64,000 bases of DNA from Blautia sp. MSJ-19 (GTDB lineage Bacteria > Bacillota > Clostridia > Lachnospirales > Lachnospiraceae). Of this stretch, positions 1 to 7,968 are shown piece by piece. A program made the position numbers and the translations under genes. Location of the stretch: the NCBI RefSeq assembly GCF_018918125.1, contig NZ_JAHLQA010000006.1, forward strand, positions 1 through 64,000, read 5' to 3'. Under the pieces are notes generated by a model. It searched no databases. It was not told the DNA's origin and worked only from the letters and a program-made list of their open reading frames with translations. Numbering within the stretch: position 1 is the stretch's first letter; every line of letters starts with the position of its first letter.

Positions 1-78
1 ACCTTTGTTCAAACCATCTTCAATCTTAATTCTCTGAGTAGTAGTTAAATGTTTTTTATCATGTTTCGTTGTAGTCAT
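1..78 (-). CDS. IS30-like transposase, N-terminal fragment (cut by window edge)
   Basis: Reading leftward, an ATG at 78 preceded by a strong GGAGG (complement of about 86-92) opens a frame that runs off the window after 26 codons. The visible residues begin MTTTKHDKKHLTTTQRIKIE and look like the start of the N-terminal helix-turn-helix of IS30-family (Tra8) transposases, where a short basic leader precedes an LT..QR..IE.GL helix. If so, it would bind element ends and catalyse DDE cut-and-paste transposition. No terminal inverted repeat could be confirmed in the 200 bp to its right. The call rests on a short stretch, so another HTH protein is possible. Confidence 0.5.
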   Translation of the reverse strand, partial: MTTTKHDKKHLTTTQRIKIEDGLNKG

Positions 79-218
79 AAGAAATATCCTCCTTGGTAAA
101 ATGGGAGGAATCCACTGCACCTATAGAATACCATGTAAGACTAACGTCAGCTACCCGGAATTAAGTCTTATAATCAGGAAGTTACTTTTACATTTAACGA
201 ACAAAACCAAATTTCCTC

Positions 219-249
219 TTGACCTAAACTCAACTTCAGGTTGTAAACT
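219..249 (+). promoter_or_regulatory. MerR-type promoter/operator for the cupin-AKR operon
   Basis: A -35 TTGACC (219-224) and a -10-like TAAACT (244-249) are separated by 19 bp, the over-long spacing typical of promoters activated by MerR-family proteins. The spacer holds a dyad at 222-241 with ACCT/AGGT ends and AAACTC/AACTTC inner arms, resembling NmlR/AdhR-type operators. The start codon at 298 follows about 50 bp downstream. The MerR assignment is inferred from spacing and dyad; no merR gene is in the window. Confidence 0.55.
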
Positions 250-297
250 ATACTTAAACTTGAAGATAAAGATTTTAGGTCAGGAGGATTTTTTATT

Positions 298-732
298 ATG
301 AAGATTTCAGACAAAGCAGAATTTGAGAAAGCAAATGTATTTGGAACAGGCGAAGCAAACACCGCTTATGCGCAATATTTTATCGGGGATTCTTTCCTGA
401 ATCCACTGACTGAGCCGGGAAAATGTCCGGTATTTCTTGCGAACGTAACTTTTGAACCGGGATGCCGTAACAACTGGCATATCCATCATGCAACCAAGGG
501 TGGCGGACAGCTTCTTGTCTGTACAGCAGGCGAGGGATGGTATCAGGAAGAAGGCAAGGAAGCAGTCAGTCTGACACCGGGAACTGTTATCACGATTCCG
601 GCAGAAGTAAAGCACTGGCACGGCGCAAAAAAAGACAGCTGGTTCTCTCATATTGCAGTAGAAGTTCCGGGAGAAAACTGCAGCAACGAATGGTGCGAGC
701 CAGTCACAGATGAGCAGTATAACGCACTCTAG
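298..732 (+). CDS. Small cupin-domain protein
   Basis: A 144-residue single-domain cupin. Cupin motif 1 is seen around residues 58-75 (NNWHIHHATKGGGQLLV), followed by GEGWYQEEGK, and motif 2 supplies a second histidine pair (KHWHGA, near residue 103). These histidines would bind a divalent metal. The length and the NxWHxH..GGGQ pattern match the widespread carboxymuconolactone-decarboxylase-associated and HNL-like cupins, whose substrates are mostly unknown. An excellent ribosome site (AGGAGG, about 282) supports the ATG. It lies 12 bp ahead of an aldo-keto reductase, so the pair is probably one operon under the MerR-type promoter, which hints at aldehyde or electrophile stress. Exact reaction unknown. 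Confidence 0.8.
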   Translation: MKISDKAEFEKANVFGTGEANTAYAQYFIGDSFLNPLTEPGKCPVFLANVTFEPGCRNNWHIHHATKGGGQLLVCTAGEGWYQEEGKEAVSLTPGTVITIPAEVKHWHGAKKDSWFSHIAVEVPGENCSNEWCEPVTDEQYNAL

Positions 733-744
733 GAGGAAGCCAGT

Positions 745-1866
745 ATGGACGGAGTAAAGAAAAATTTTGGATTTGGGTACATGCGACTTCCAATGATCGG
801 CGAGGATGTTGATATCGAACAGACAAAAAAGATGGTGGATACTTACCTGGAACAGGGGTTTAACTATTTTGACACAGCACACGGATACATTCAGGGAAAG
901 AGTGAAAAAGCGATCAAAACCTGTCTGACTGACCGCTACAGCCGTGACAAATACATCCTTACCAATAAGCTGACAAACTACTTTTTCAAGAAGGAAGAAG
1001 ACATCAGACCATTGTTTGAGCAGCAGCTGGAAATCTGCGGTGTAGACTATTTTGACTACTATCTGATGCATGCACAGGGTGCAGAAAACTTCAAATATTT
1101 CAAACAGTGCAGAGCTTATGAGACCGCCTTTGAACTCAAAAAAGAAGGAAAAGTGAAACACGTTGGAATTTCATTCCATGACAAGGCAGAAGTTCTGGAA
1201 CAGATCCTGACGGAATACCCACAGGTGGAAGTTGTACAGATTCAGTTTAACTATCTGGATTACGAAGATCCGGCAGTACAGAGCCGCAAATGCTATGAAG
1301 TCTGTCGTAAGCACAACAAACCGGTGATCGTTATGGAACCGGTCAAGGGTGGAAGTCTTGTAAACCTTCCGGAAGATGCAAAGAAAGTCCTGGAAGATCT
1401 TCACGGCGGCAGTCCGGCAAGTTATGCGATTCGTTTTGCAGCAGGTTTTGACGGAATCGAGATGGTACTTTCCGGCATGAGTACTCTGGAACAGATGCAG
1501 GATAACTTAAGTTACATGAAAGATTTTCAACCATTGTCTGATACAGAACTGGATGCTGTACATAAAGTGACTGAGATCATCCGCAGCGCACATCTGATTC
1601 CATGTACTGCATGCAGATACTGTGTAGACGGATGTCCGAAAAAAATCTCCATTCCGGATCTTTTTGCCTGCATGAACACCAAGCAGATCTATCATGACTG
1701 GAATGCGGATTATTACTACAATGTAGTGCATACCGCAGATGGCAAAGGAAAAGCTTCCGACTGTATCAAGTGCGGAAAATGCGAAAAAGCATGTCCGCAG
1801 CACCTTGAGATCCGGAAGCTTCTGGAAGAGGTTGCAGCAGAGTTTGAGAAAAAAGACGAAAAGTAA
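745..1866 (+). CDS. Aldo/keto reductase with C-terminal 2[4Fe-4S] ferredoxin domain
   Basis: Residues 1-275 form an aldo-keto reductase barrel with a visible catalytic tetrad: D43 and Y48 (FDTAHGY), K75 (TNKL) and H109 (LMHAQ). Residues 285-355 carry two CxxCxxCxxxC sets (C287/290/293/297 and C340/343/346/350) that would hold two [4Fe-4S] clusters. This fused architecture is common in anaerobic Clostridia and suggests electrons pass between a ferredoxin-like donor and a carbonyl substrate, although the substrate is not known for most members. It is cotranscribed with the upstream cupin (12 bp gap). No signal peptide, so cytoplasmic. Length (373) is normal for the family. Confidence 0.9.
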   Translation: MDGVKKNFGFGYMRLPMIGEDVDIEQTKKMVDTYLEQGFNYFDTAHGYIQGKSEKAIKTCLTDRYSRDKYILTNKLTNYFFKKEEDIRPLFEQQLEICGVDYFDYYLMHAQGAENFKYFKQCRAYETAFELKKEGKVKHVGISFHDKAEVLEQILTEYPQVEVVQIQFNYLDYEDPAVQSRKCYEVCRKHNKPVIVMEPVKGGSLVNLPEDAKKVLEDLHGGSPASYAIRFAAGFDGIEMVLSGMSTLEQMQDNLSYMKDFQPLSDTELDAVHKVTEIIRSAHLIPCTACRYCVDGCPKKISIPDLFACMNTKQIYHDWNADYYYNVVHTADGKGKASDCIKCGKCEKACPQHLEIRKLLEEVAAEFEKKDEK

Positions 1867-1906
1867 TAACAGAAATAAGGACAAATACAAAAAAAGACAA
1901 TAAAAA

Positions 1907-1962
1907 GTAACTAAGTTACAATATTGTGCCTGCTTTACAAATTTCAAATATCCTCTTATGAT
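1907..1962 (+). promoter_or_regulatory. Promoter with perfect 13-bp palindrome upstream of the macrodomain gene
   Basis: TTTACA (1934-1939) and TATGAT (1957-1962) are spaced by 17 bp and make a credible vegetative promoter 54 bp before the macrodomain start at 2016. Just upstream, 1907-1919 reads GTAACTAAGTTAC, a perfect odd palindrome of the kind bound by small dimeric repressors; the GTAACT half resembles HxlR-type sites. The regulator is not identifiable here. Confidence 0.5.
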
Positions 1963-2015
1963 AAAGACAGAGAAAATTTTTATGGAATCGAGTTTATGGA
2001 AAAGAGGGTATGATT

Positions 2016-2795
2016 ATGAACCAGAGTGAGAGAAGAAGATATCTGATACAGGAATTACTGAAAGAACAAAAAGAGTACAGCAATTTTTCAATCCCGGGAG
2101 ATACACAGGGGCAGAAAGACCTGCTCCGTGGACTTCTGAATGTGCGTGCACCGAAGATGTTAAGCAGGGAATTTCTGAAGATTCAGGATGAATATCTGAA
2201 AGCAGAAACAGAGAAAAAAGGCATCACAGAGCTGGACAGTCTGACACCTGTGGAACCTGGAATCTATCTCTGGCAGGGGGACATCACAACCCTTCGCTGT
2301 GATGCGATCGTCAATGCGGCAAACAGCGGAATGACAGGATGCTATGCACCGAATCACAAATGTATTGACAACTGTATCCATACATTTGCAGGGGCACAGC
2401 TTCGATATGAATGTGCACAGATGATGAAGAAACAGGGTCACGAAGAGCCGACCGGACAGGCGAAGATCACACCGGCATACAATCTCCCAAGCCGTTATGT
2501 CCTTCATACAGTCGGTCCGATCATCTACGGAAGAGTAACTCAGAAAGACTGTGAGCTGCTTGCCGGAAGTTATCGTTCCTGTCTGGAACTTGCGGCACAG
2601 AATAACCTTGAAAGTGTGGCTTTCTGCTGTATTTCCACCGGGGAATTCCACTTTCCGAAAGAACGTGCGGCACAGATCGCAGTCCAGACGGTACGTGAAT
2701 TTTTGCAGCAGGAAACCAGCGTAAAGAAAGTGATTTTCAACGTTTTCAAAGACCTTGACCGTGAGATTTATGAACACGCGCTGGCAGAAAAATAA
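2016..2795 (+). CDS. Zinc-dependent macrodomain protein-ADP-ribose hydrolase
   Basis: A 259-residue protein with an N-terminal helical extension (about residues 1-80) and a macrodomain from about 82 onward. VNAANSGMTGCY (99-110) is the ADP-ribose-binding loop, and the following APNHKCIDNCIH supplies the His/Cys set (H114, C116, C120) typical of the Zn-dependent macrodomains of Firmicutes. Those enzymes remove ADP-ribose from proteins and are usually paired with a SirTM sirtuin and lipoylated GcvH-L; no such partner is adjacent here, so this is a stand-alone copy. I chose the ATG at 2016, 7 nt after GAGGG, over an in-frame ATG at 2010 that is too close. Cytoplasmic. Confidence 0.87.
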   Translation: MNQSERRRYLIQELLKEQKEYSNFSIPGDTQGQKDLLRGLLNVRAPKMLSREFLKIQDEYLKAETEKKGITELDSLTPVEPGIYLWQGDITTLRCDAIVNAANSGMTGCYAPNHKCIDNCIHTFAGAQLRYECAQMMKKQGHEEPTGQAKITPAYNLPSRYVLHTVGPIIYGRVTQKDCELLAGSYRSCLELAAQNNLESVAFCCISTGEFHFPKERAAQIAVQTVREFLQQETSVKKVIFNVFKDLDREIYEHALAEK

Positions 2796-2838
2796 GTATT
2801 TGGGAATCTGACAGATTCCGGTAAAATATAATGACTGT

Positions 2839-3576
2839 CTATTTCCAGAAATCCAGAACAGCTCTTGCCTTCTGGATTTCTTTTGTGTCTGTGCGAAGAA
2901 TTTCATACTCGGAAAATCCGGGCATTCCCATATTTACCTGTGGATTGCGGTACTGCATCTGACTTTCCAGGACTTTCTTTCCGGACATATGGAATGCAGT
3001 CAGACAGGAGTGTTCCAGCATGTAAGAAAGGTTCTGAGAATTTATTCCTGCTCCGGCCATGATATCAACATTTCCGGCGTTTCGTTTCAGATGATTCAGC
3101 GTCTGAATAGCATCAGGAGCAGAAGCAACTCCGCCGGAAGTAAGAATGGAAACAATGCCAAGTTTTCGGGCAGTTTCCAGTGCTTCATCCAGATCACGGC
3201 ACATATCAAAAGCACGATGCAGGTTGCATGGAGTGCTTTTTCCTGCATCTATAATTCGATTTAATACTTCTGTATCAAGCTGTCCATCTGCGGTCAGACA
3301 TCCGATCACCAGAGCATCAGCATCGGCTGTGGAAAAGGTCGCTGCCTGCCGTAGCAGAATCTCAATTTCTTCTTCACTGTACAGAAAATCCCCGAAGCGT
3401 GGACGGAGAAGTACGTGGATTGGGATAGAGGTCTTTTTGCGTATTCTTTCGTATAAAGCAAGTGAGGGCGTGGTCCCGCCCACGATCAGGTCACCGCATA
3501 ATTCGATACGGTCAGCTCCGCCAAGTTCTGCATTTACAGCGGATTCCACAGAGTCAACACAAACTTCCAGGATCAT
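2839..3576 (-). CDS. cutC: CutC family protein
   Basis: A 245-residue TIM-barrel protein. The start MILEVCVDSVESA, the RIELC..L..GG.TPS segment, the IHVLLRPR.GDF loop and CNLHRAFD are signature regions of CutC. The family was named for copper tolerance in E. coli, though that role has been questioned and the biochemical activity remains unclear. It reads opposite to the macrodomain gene and converges on it with a 43-bp gap; it does not share an operon with any neighbour. Start is fixed by ATG at 3576 with AAGGAG a few bases upstream. Confidence 0.9.
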   Translation of the reverse strand: MILEVCVDSVESAVNAELGGADRIELCGDLIVGGTTPSLALYERIRKKTSIPIHVLLRPRFGDFLYSEEEIEILLRQAATFSTADADALVIGCLTADGQLDTEVLNRIIDAGKSTPCNLHRAFDMCRDLDEALETARKLGIVSILTSGGVASAPDAIQTLNHLKRNAGNVDIMAGAGINSQNLSYMLEHSCLTAFHMSGKKVLESQMQYRNPQVNMGMPGFSEYEILRTDTKEIQKARAVLDFWK

Positions 3577-3759
3577 TTAAAATCTCCTTTGTATGAGTAG
3601 AGTATCATTTGTCAGCGATGGAAATGAGATTTCTTTGACTGTGACAAATAGTTATGAATTGATTATAACAATCGGATCGTAATGCCGCAACAGAACTTTT
3701 ACAGCCTGGATTCAATTGCGATATGTTATAAAAGTCAAATCATTATGGCTGCTTCTGGC

Positions 3760-3788
3760 TTGAGGACATGCCAGTGCTGTGCTATACT
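3760..3788 (+). promoter_or_regulatory. Probable promoter of the AllA-like cupin gene
   Basis: TTGAGG (3760-3765) and TATACT (3783-3788) are separated by exactly 17 bp, 54 bp upstream of the start at 3843. This is a plausible vegetative promoter. The rest of the 266-bp gap between cutC and this gene shows no coding potential. Confidence 0.45.
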
Positions 3789-3842
3789 GATTTTATTGAA
3801 ATTATCAATGGGGTTTTTATCAAAAAGAGGAGGTTTTTTACA

Positions 3843-4331
3843 ATGAGAGAAGTAAAAGCAGTTAAGATCAATGCGGCAGATTTTGCTCCGTATGGAACGT
3901 TCTGTAATATGACAGAGCCGGAGGGATATCCATTATCAGGTGAGATCCATAAGTTTTATCCGGATCGTATTTCCGGAACCTGTGTAGGAAGCATGGCGTT
4001 TTCTCCGATCGCAGTTCGTAAGGATGACAGGATTGTTAAAATGGCAGAATATCACACAACCACATGGGAGGGAATCGTAGCACTGGATGACGACATGATC
4101 ATCCATGTAGCGCCGGCATCCGGCGGTACACCAGTTCCGGAACTTGCCAAAGCATTTATTGTACCAAAAGGATGCATGGTCAAGATCAATGCCGCAATCT
4201 GGCATCTCTGTCCACTTCCGCTGAATAATGACGAGCTTCATGCGATGATCATTCTTCCGGAATGTACTTACGCAAATGACTGTACCGTCGTTGATTTCGA
4301 AGAAAAAGACTGGTTCAAGATCACTGTATAA
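3843..4331 (+). CDS. Ureidoglycolate lyase-like (AllA family) cupin
   Basis: A 162-residue protein starting MREVKAVKINAADFAPYGTF, the typical opening of the AllA/ureidoglycolate lyase family, with the conserved F.P..G..VK....WH..P segment near residues 117-138. Family enzymes split ureidoglycolate to glyoxylate and urea late in allantoin breakdown, but no other purine-catabolism gene is nearby, so the true substrate may differ. The start at 3843 follows AGAGGAGG with ideal spacing; an in-frame upstream ATG at 3768 has no ribosome site. It stands alone, with its own promoter and a terminator shared with the convergent NSS gene. Confidence 0.65.
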   Translation: MREVKAVKINAADFAPYGTFCNMTEPEGYPLSGEIHKFYPDRISGTCVGSMAFSPIAVRKDDRIVKMAEYHTTTWEGIVALDDDMIIHVAPASGGTPVPELAKAFIVPKGCMVKINAAIWHLCPLPLNNDELHAMIILPECTYANDCTVVDFEEKDWFKITV

Positions 4332-4335
4332 GCAT

Positions 4336-4394
4336 AAAAAACTCCTCCAGGCAGGTATTTTTCCTAAAGAAATATCCGGCCAGGGGGAGTTTTT
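4336..4394. terminator. Bidirectional intrinsic terminator
   Basis: ACTCCTCC (4341-4348) pairs with GGGGGAGT (4383-4390), flanked by A5 on the left and T5 on the right. It can serve both the AllA-like gene (rightward) and the NSS gene (leftward). Confidence 0.75.
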
Positions 4395-4439
4395 CTATTA
4401 TAAAATAATGAGTTTCAGGGTATTTGAGACCGCTTGATC

Positions 4440-5840
4440 TCAGAAGATCAGATCAGCAAATCCGGTAGATACCAGGAATAAAACCAGCATAACAATCGGT
4501 ACAACATAGCGGATCATAAAACGATAAAGTCCGGCACGTTTGAAGTGCTCTCCGTTTCGTTCTACTTCGCCTACGATCCAGTCCGGACCGATCACCCATC
4601 CGATCAGAATACTGGTCAGAAGTGAGATAAAAGGCATCAGGAAACTGTTGCTGATATAGTCCATAACATCAAGAAGCTGTCCGACAGAACCATTTGGAAG
4701 CTTCAGTTCGAAGTACAGTTTGTTGTATCCGAGACAGATCAGAACAGCCGTGATCAGGGAGTAAATACCGACTGCACCGCACATTTTTTTACGTGGTTTG
4801 TGGTAAAGTTCCATGCAGTTTGCGACCAGAGTTTCCATGACAGAAACGCAGGAAGTCAGGGCTGCAAATCCCATCATCAGGAAAAATGCAATTGCCACCG
4901 GACGGCCAAAGATTCCCATTGCATCGAATACTTTTGGCAGTGAGATAAAGATAAGGCTTGGTCCGGAAGCCATGCCGTCTGTGCCAAGGAATACAAATAC
5001 AGCCGGGATGATCATCATTCCAGCAAGAAAAGCAACACCAGTGTCAAAAATCTCAATCTGGTTTGTTGCCTTGTTCAGATTGACTTCATTTTTGACATAA
5101 GATCCGTAGGTGATCATGATTCCCATGGAAACACTTAAGGAAAAGAAAAGCTGGCTCATCGCATCCAGAAGGATTTCCAGGAAACGTTTCACAGTCAGTC
5201 CACTGAAATCAGGTTTTACATAAAAAGCAAGTCCCTGCAGTCCTGTGCGGACAGTTCCATCTGCATCGGTATGTGTCAGTGTCAGTGAAAAGATTGCAAT
5301 GATCAGGATCAAAAGAATCAGCCCAGGCATGATGATCTTGGAAAATTGTTCAATTCCCTTTTCTACACCTCGGAAAACGATCCATGCGGTCAGTGCGAGA
5401 AATACCAGCATAAATACGATCGGTGCAATGTCCGATGTGATAAAGGATGTAAAATATCCATCCGCAGCGGCATCTGCTCCGTCAGAGATAATATAGGTAA
5501 CAAAATATTTCGTGATCCATCCGCCGATGACTGAGTAATAGGTCATGATCAGTGTTGGCACAAGAAATGTCAGCTTACCAAGAAATTTCCATTTCGGGTT
5601 GAGAGCTTCGAAGGCTCTGAGTGCATTTTTCTTTGTTTTTCGTCCGATCGCCACATCTGTTGTCAGCAGTACGAACCCGAAGGTCAGTACCAGAACCAGG
5701 TAGACCAGCAGAAACAGTCCGCCGCCGTCCTTGGCACAGAGATATGGAAATCTCCAGATGTTTCCCACACCAACGGCACTTCCGGCAGCCGCCAGAACGA
5801 AGCCGATCGATCCGGAAAAACTACTTCCTTTTTCTTTCAT
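4440..5840 (-). CDS. Sodium-dependent neurotransmitter symporter family (NSS/SNF) transporter
   Basis: A 466-residue integral membrane protein of the LeuT fold. The N-terminal helix GFVLAAAGSAVGVGNIWRFP is the hallmark NSS TM1, whose unwound GNIWRFPY centre binds Na+ and the substrate amino acid. Repeated hydrophobic segments give about 11 helices, as in bacterial MhsT-like members (shorter than animal transporters). It would import an amino acid with sodium; bacterial homologues often take aromatic or branched-chain residues, but specificity cannot be read here. It is divergent from the XRE regulator at 6064, with 223 bp between them. A second NSS gene lies at 54226. Confidence 0.92.
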   Translation of the reverse strand: MKEKGSSFSGSIGFVLAAAGSAVGVGNIWRFPYLCAKDGGGLFLLVYLVLVLTFGFVLLTTDVAIGRKTKKNALRAFEALNPKWKFLGKLTFLVPTLIMTYYSVIGGWITKYFVTYIISDGADAAADGYFTSFITSDIAPIVFMLVFLALTAWIVFRGVEKGIEQFSKIIMPGLILLILIIAIFSLTLTHTDADGTVRTGLQGLAFYVKPDFSGLTVKRFLEILLDAMSQLFFSLSVSMGIMITYGSYVKNEVNLNKATNQIEIFDTGVAFLAGMMIIPAVFVFLGTDGMASGPSLIFISLPKVFDAMGIFGRPVAIAFFLMMGFAALTSCVSVMETLVANCMELYHKPRKKMCGAVGIYSLITAVLICLGYNKLYFELKLPNGSVGQLLDVMDYISNSFLMPFISLLTSILIGWVIGPDWIVGEVERNGEHFKRAGLYRFMIRYVVPIVMLVLFLVSTGFADLIF

Positions 5841-5904
5841 TTTCGATTTTCCCCTCTACATAAAGTCTAATTAAGGGCCAGAAAATATCTGACCCAATGG
5901 TTCT

Positions 5905-5932
5905 ATTTTACTGCAAATAAATAGAAGTGCAA
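5905..5932 (-). promoter_or_regulatory. Probable promoter of the NSS transporter
   Basis: Reading leftward, TTGCAC (complement of 5927-5932) and TAAAAT (complement of 5905-5910) are 16 bp apart. The resulting transcript would begin near 5898 and carry a small stem (GGG.CAGA/TCTG.CCC, 5876-5896) before the start codon at 5840. Confidence 0.4.
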
Positions 5933-5984
5933 ATACAGAAAGTTTCTTGTAAAGAAATTTAATTATAAAAAAATTTCCTGTAAC

Positions 5985-6014
5985 TTTACAAAGGTGCCAT
6001 ATGTTCGATATAAT
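5985..6014 (+). promoter_or_regulatory. Probable promoter of the XRE regulator
   Basis: TTTACA (5985-5990) and TATAAT (6009-6014) with an 18-bp spacer, 50 bp before the start at 6064. CTTGTAAAG just upstream (5946-5954) is nearly the reverse complement of CTTTACAAAG overlapping the -35, a possible autoregulatory operator. Confidence 0.45.
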
Positions 6015-6063
6015 CATATAGAAAAGAAAAAAGTGAAGAAAATAGATAGTATGAGGAAACAAA

Positions 6064-6792
6064 ATGAGTGAATTTACCTGTTATGTAGGAGAACAGATAC
6101 GAAAATACAGAAAAGCCGGGAAGCTGACACTGCAGGATCTTGCAGATGCAATCCACAAGAGTCGTGCCACAGTCTGCAAATACGAAAACGGCGAGATTGC
6201 GGTAGATATCGAAACGTTATATGAGATCAGTCAGGTTTTACAGGTATCGATGACACAGCTTACCACATATCTTCCAGAAGAAAAAACAGAAGTATCCGCG
6301 ATACCGGACAGAAAGCAGAAAAGCCCTTTCTTTCAGGCACGGAGGCTGTATTTCTATTTTTATGATGGACGTTACCGGAGAACAAAAGACGGGATCATCG
6401 ACATTTACGAAAAGACAGGAGAACCGGGACAGTACGAAGCGACCCTGTCAATCTGTTCTGTTTCAGCGAATGGAAGAAGCAGTGAGATCTTTTATACAGG
6501 AAAAGTCCTCTACAGTGATATGCTGATTCGCTTTTCGTTCGTGAACCAGTATAATCCACTGGAAGAGGACCTTCTGTATATTTTTAATCCACTGGATCTG
6601 AGAGATTTTACAACCGGGCTTCTCTGTGGGATTTCCAGTGCCGACCTGATGCCCTGTGCCTTCAAATGTGTAATTACATTGAAGCCACAGGAGCTGACCG
6701 AAGAATTCCGACACCAGCTGCTTTTCACCAAAAAAGATCTCAAGAGATGGGAGCAGATGAACATGTTGCTGGTCGACAATATGGAAAAATAA
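6064..6792 (+). CDS. XRE-family transcriptional regulator with unknown C-terminal domain
   Basis: Residues 6-65 form a classical lambda/Xre helix-turn-helix (VGEQIRKYRKAGKLTLQDLA ... SRATVCKYENGEIAVDIETL). Residues 80-242 form a mixed domain with aromatic runs (RRLYFYFYDGRYRR) that I do not recognise; it could bind a ligand or mediate dimerisation. The gene sits between a divergent NSS transporter and a convergent YibE/F gene whose stop codon directly abuts its own (6792/6793). The likeliest target is the divergent transporter or its own promoter; this is inference from position only. Confidence 0.8.
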   Translation: MSEFTCYVGEQIRKYRKAGKLTLQDLADAIHKSRATVCKYENGEIAVDIETLYEISQVLQVSMTQLTTYLPEEKTEVSAIPDRKQKSPFFQARRLYFYFYDGRYRRTKDGIIDIYEKTGEPGQYEATLSICSVSANGRSSEIFYTGKVLYSDMLIRFSFVNQYNPLEEDLLYIFNPLDLRDFTTGLLCGISSADLMPCAFKCVITLKPQELTEEFRHQLLFTKKDLKRWEQMNMLLVDNMEK

Positions 6793-7953
6793 TCATGCCT
6801 GCGAAATGGCTCCACTTTTATGAAACAGAACCGTACAGATCAGAACCGTCAGCGGAACGGAAAGTACGATACCGAAGCTTCCGGCAAGTCCCTGCATGAT
6901 CGCGATACCAATGTTATTGGAATTGATGATCTGCTGATAGGGAAGATCATAGGCGTAATCCAGAAGAAGTGTACTGACGCTGCTTCCGGCGAATGCGAGG
7001 ATCAGGGTATTGCTGTCTGTTCCCATCATGTCTCTTCCGACGCGCATACCAGCTTTGAACAGTTCCTTTCGAGAGAGGGAAGTGTTCTGTTTATAAATCT
7101 CATCAATGGCACTGCTGATCGACATGGCGACGTCCATAACTGCTCCGAGACACGAGATCAGGAGCCCGGAGAAAAGAAGTCCGCCTACCTGGATGCGGTT
7201 GGTGTTCCAGAGAGTCATAAGTGTCTCAATATCAGATACATTGTAACCGGAGATGCCGGATGCTTTGCTGAAGCACCATGCGGAAAGTCCGGCCAGAACA
7301 ACGCCTGCCAGTGTGCCAAGTGTCGCTGCGCAGGTCTTTTTTGTAGGACCGCCAATGAGGTACATGGTGACCAGAGTAGTAAGAAAACAGATAAACACAG
7401 CCGCCCAGAATGGTGAAAAACGCAAATACACAAGCGGAAGATAGACAAAGATCACGCAGAAAAAGGTGAAGACCAGTCCAAGGCATCCTTTGATTCCCTG
7501 TTTTCCACCAATAATACACAGGGCAAGAAGATAGAGCAGGGCGAAAATATAAATGACCCATTCACGATCCTGAGAATAAACGCTGGCGATCGTGGTCTCG
7601 CCGGCAACACTCTGCATGATAACGACTTTCATTCCTACCGTGCAGGCAGCACCAAAAAGATAACCGGAGCTGCTGGTGACATCAAGTTCCTCACCCTTTC
7701 GTGCACCGGTGAGCATTTTTACACGTACTTTCTGTTCACCGATACGTGTTCCATTGGAATTGAGATTATCCTGAAGGATTTCTGTGACTTCTGCTTTTTC
7801 AAATGTCTGACCTGTCCGGACGACCAGTTCTGTTTTTTCAACCTGATTAAGCTTGAATACAAAAACAGCGAACACACAGACAAATAGTAAATAAATAAGA
7901 TACCGGACCACTTTTTTGCTGGAAAGTAGTCCGGTAAAGTTGGTGTGAGTCAT
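6793..7953 (-). CDS. YibE/F family membrane protein
   Basis: A 386-residue protein with one N-terminal membrane helix (about 16-36), an extracytoplasmic beta-rich stretch (about 40-125, with KVRVKMLTGARKGEELDV) and then seven or so closely spaced helices. The GMRVGRDMMGTDSNTLILAF segment (about 300-320) and ISCLGAVMDVAMSISSAI (about 265-282) are diagnostic of YibE/F proteins. Function is not established for the family; a transport role is usually presumed. It begins 15 bp after a secreted metallophosphatase gene on the same strand, so the two are likely cotranscribed, which may link it to handling released phosphate or other products. Confidence 0.85.
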   Translation of the reverse strand: MTHTNFTGLLSSKKVVRYLIYLLFVCVFAVFVFKLNQVEKTELVVRTGQTFEKAEVTEILQDNLNSNGTRIGEQKVRVKMLTGARKGEELDVTSSSGYLFGAACTVGMKVVIMQSVAGETTIASVYSQDREWVIYIFALLYLLALCIIGGKQGIKGCLGLVFTFFCVIFVYLPLVYLRFSPFWAAVFICFLTTLVTMYLIGGPTKKTCAATLGTLAGVVLAGLSAWCFSKASGISGYNVSDIETLMTLWNTNRIQVGGLLFSGLLISCLGAVMDVAMSISSAIDEIYKQNTSLSRKELFKAGMRVGRDMMGTDSNTLILAFAGSSVSTLLLDYAYDLPYQQIINSNNIGIAIMQGLAGSFGIVLSVPLTVLICTVLFHKSGAISQA

Positions 7954-7968
7954 AGGATTTCAGAATCC

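Noticed and set aside
3146-3580. 144-codon frame antisense to cutC
   Set aside because: Shadow of cutC: Arg/Ser-rich, without ribosome site or domain.
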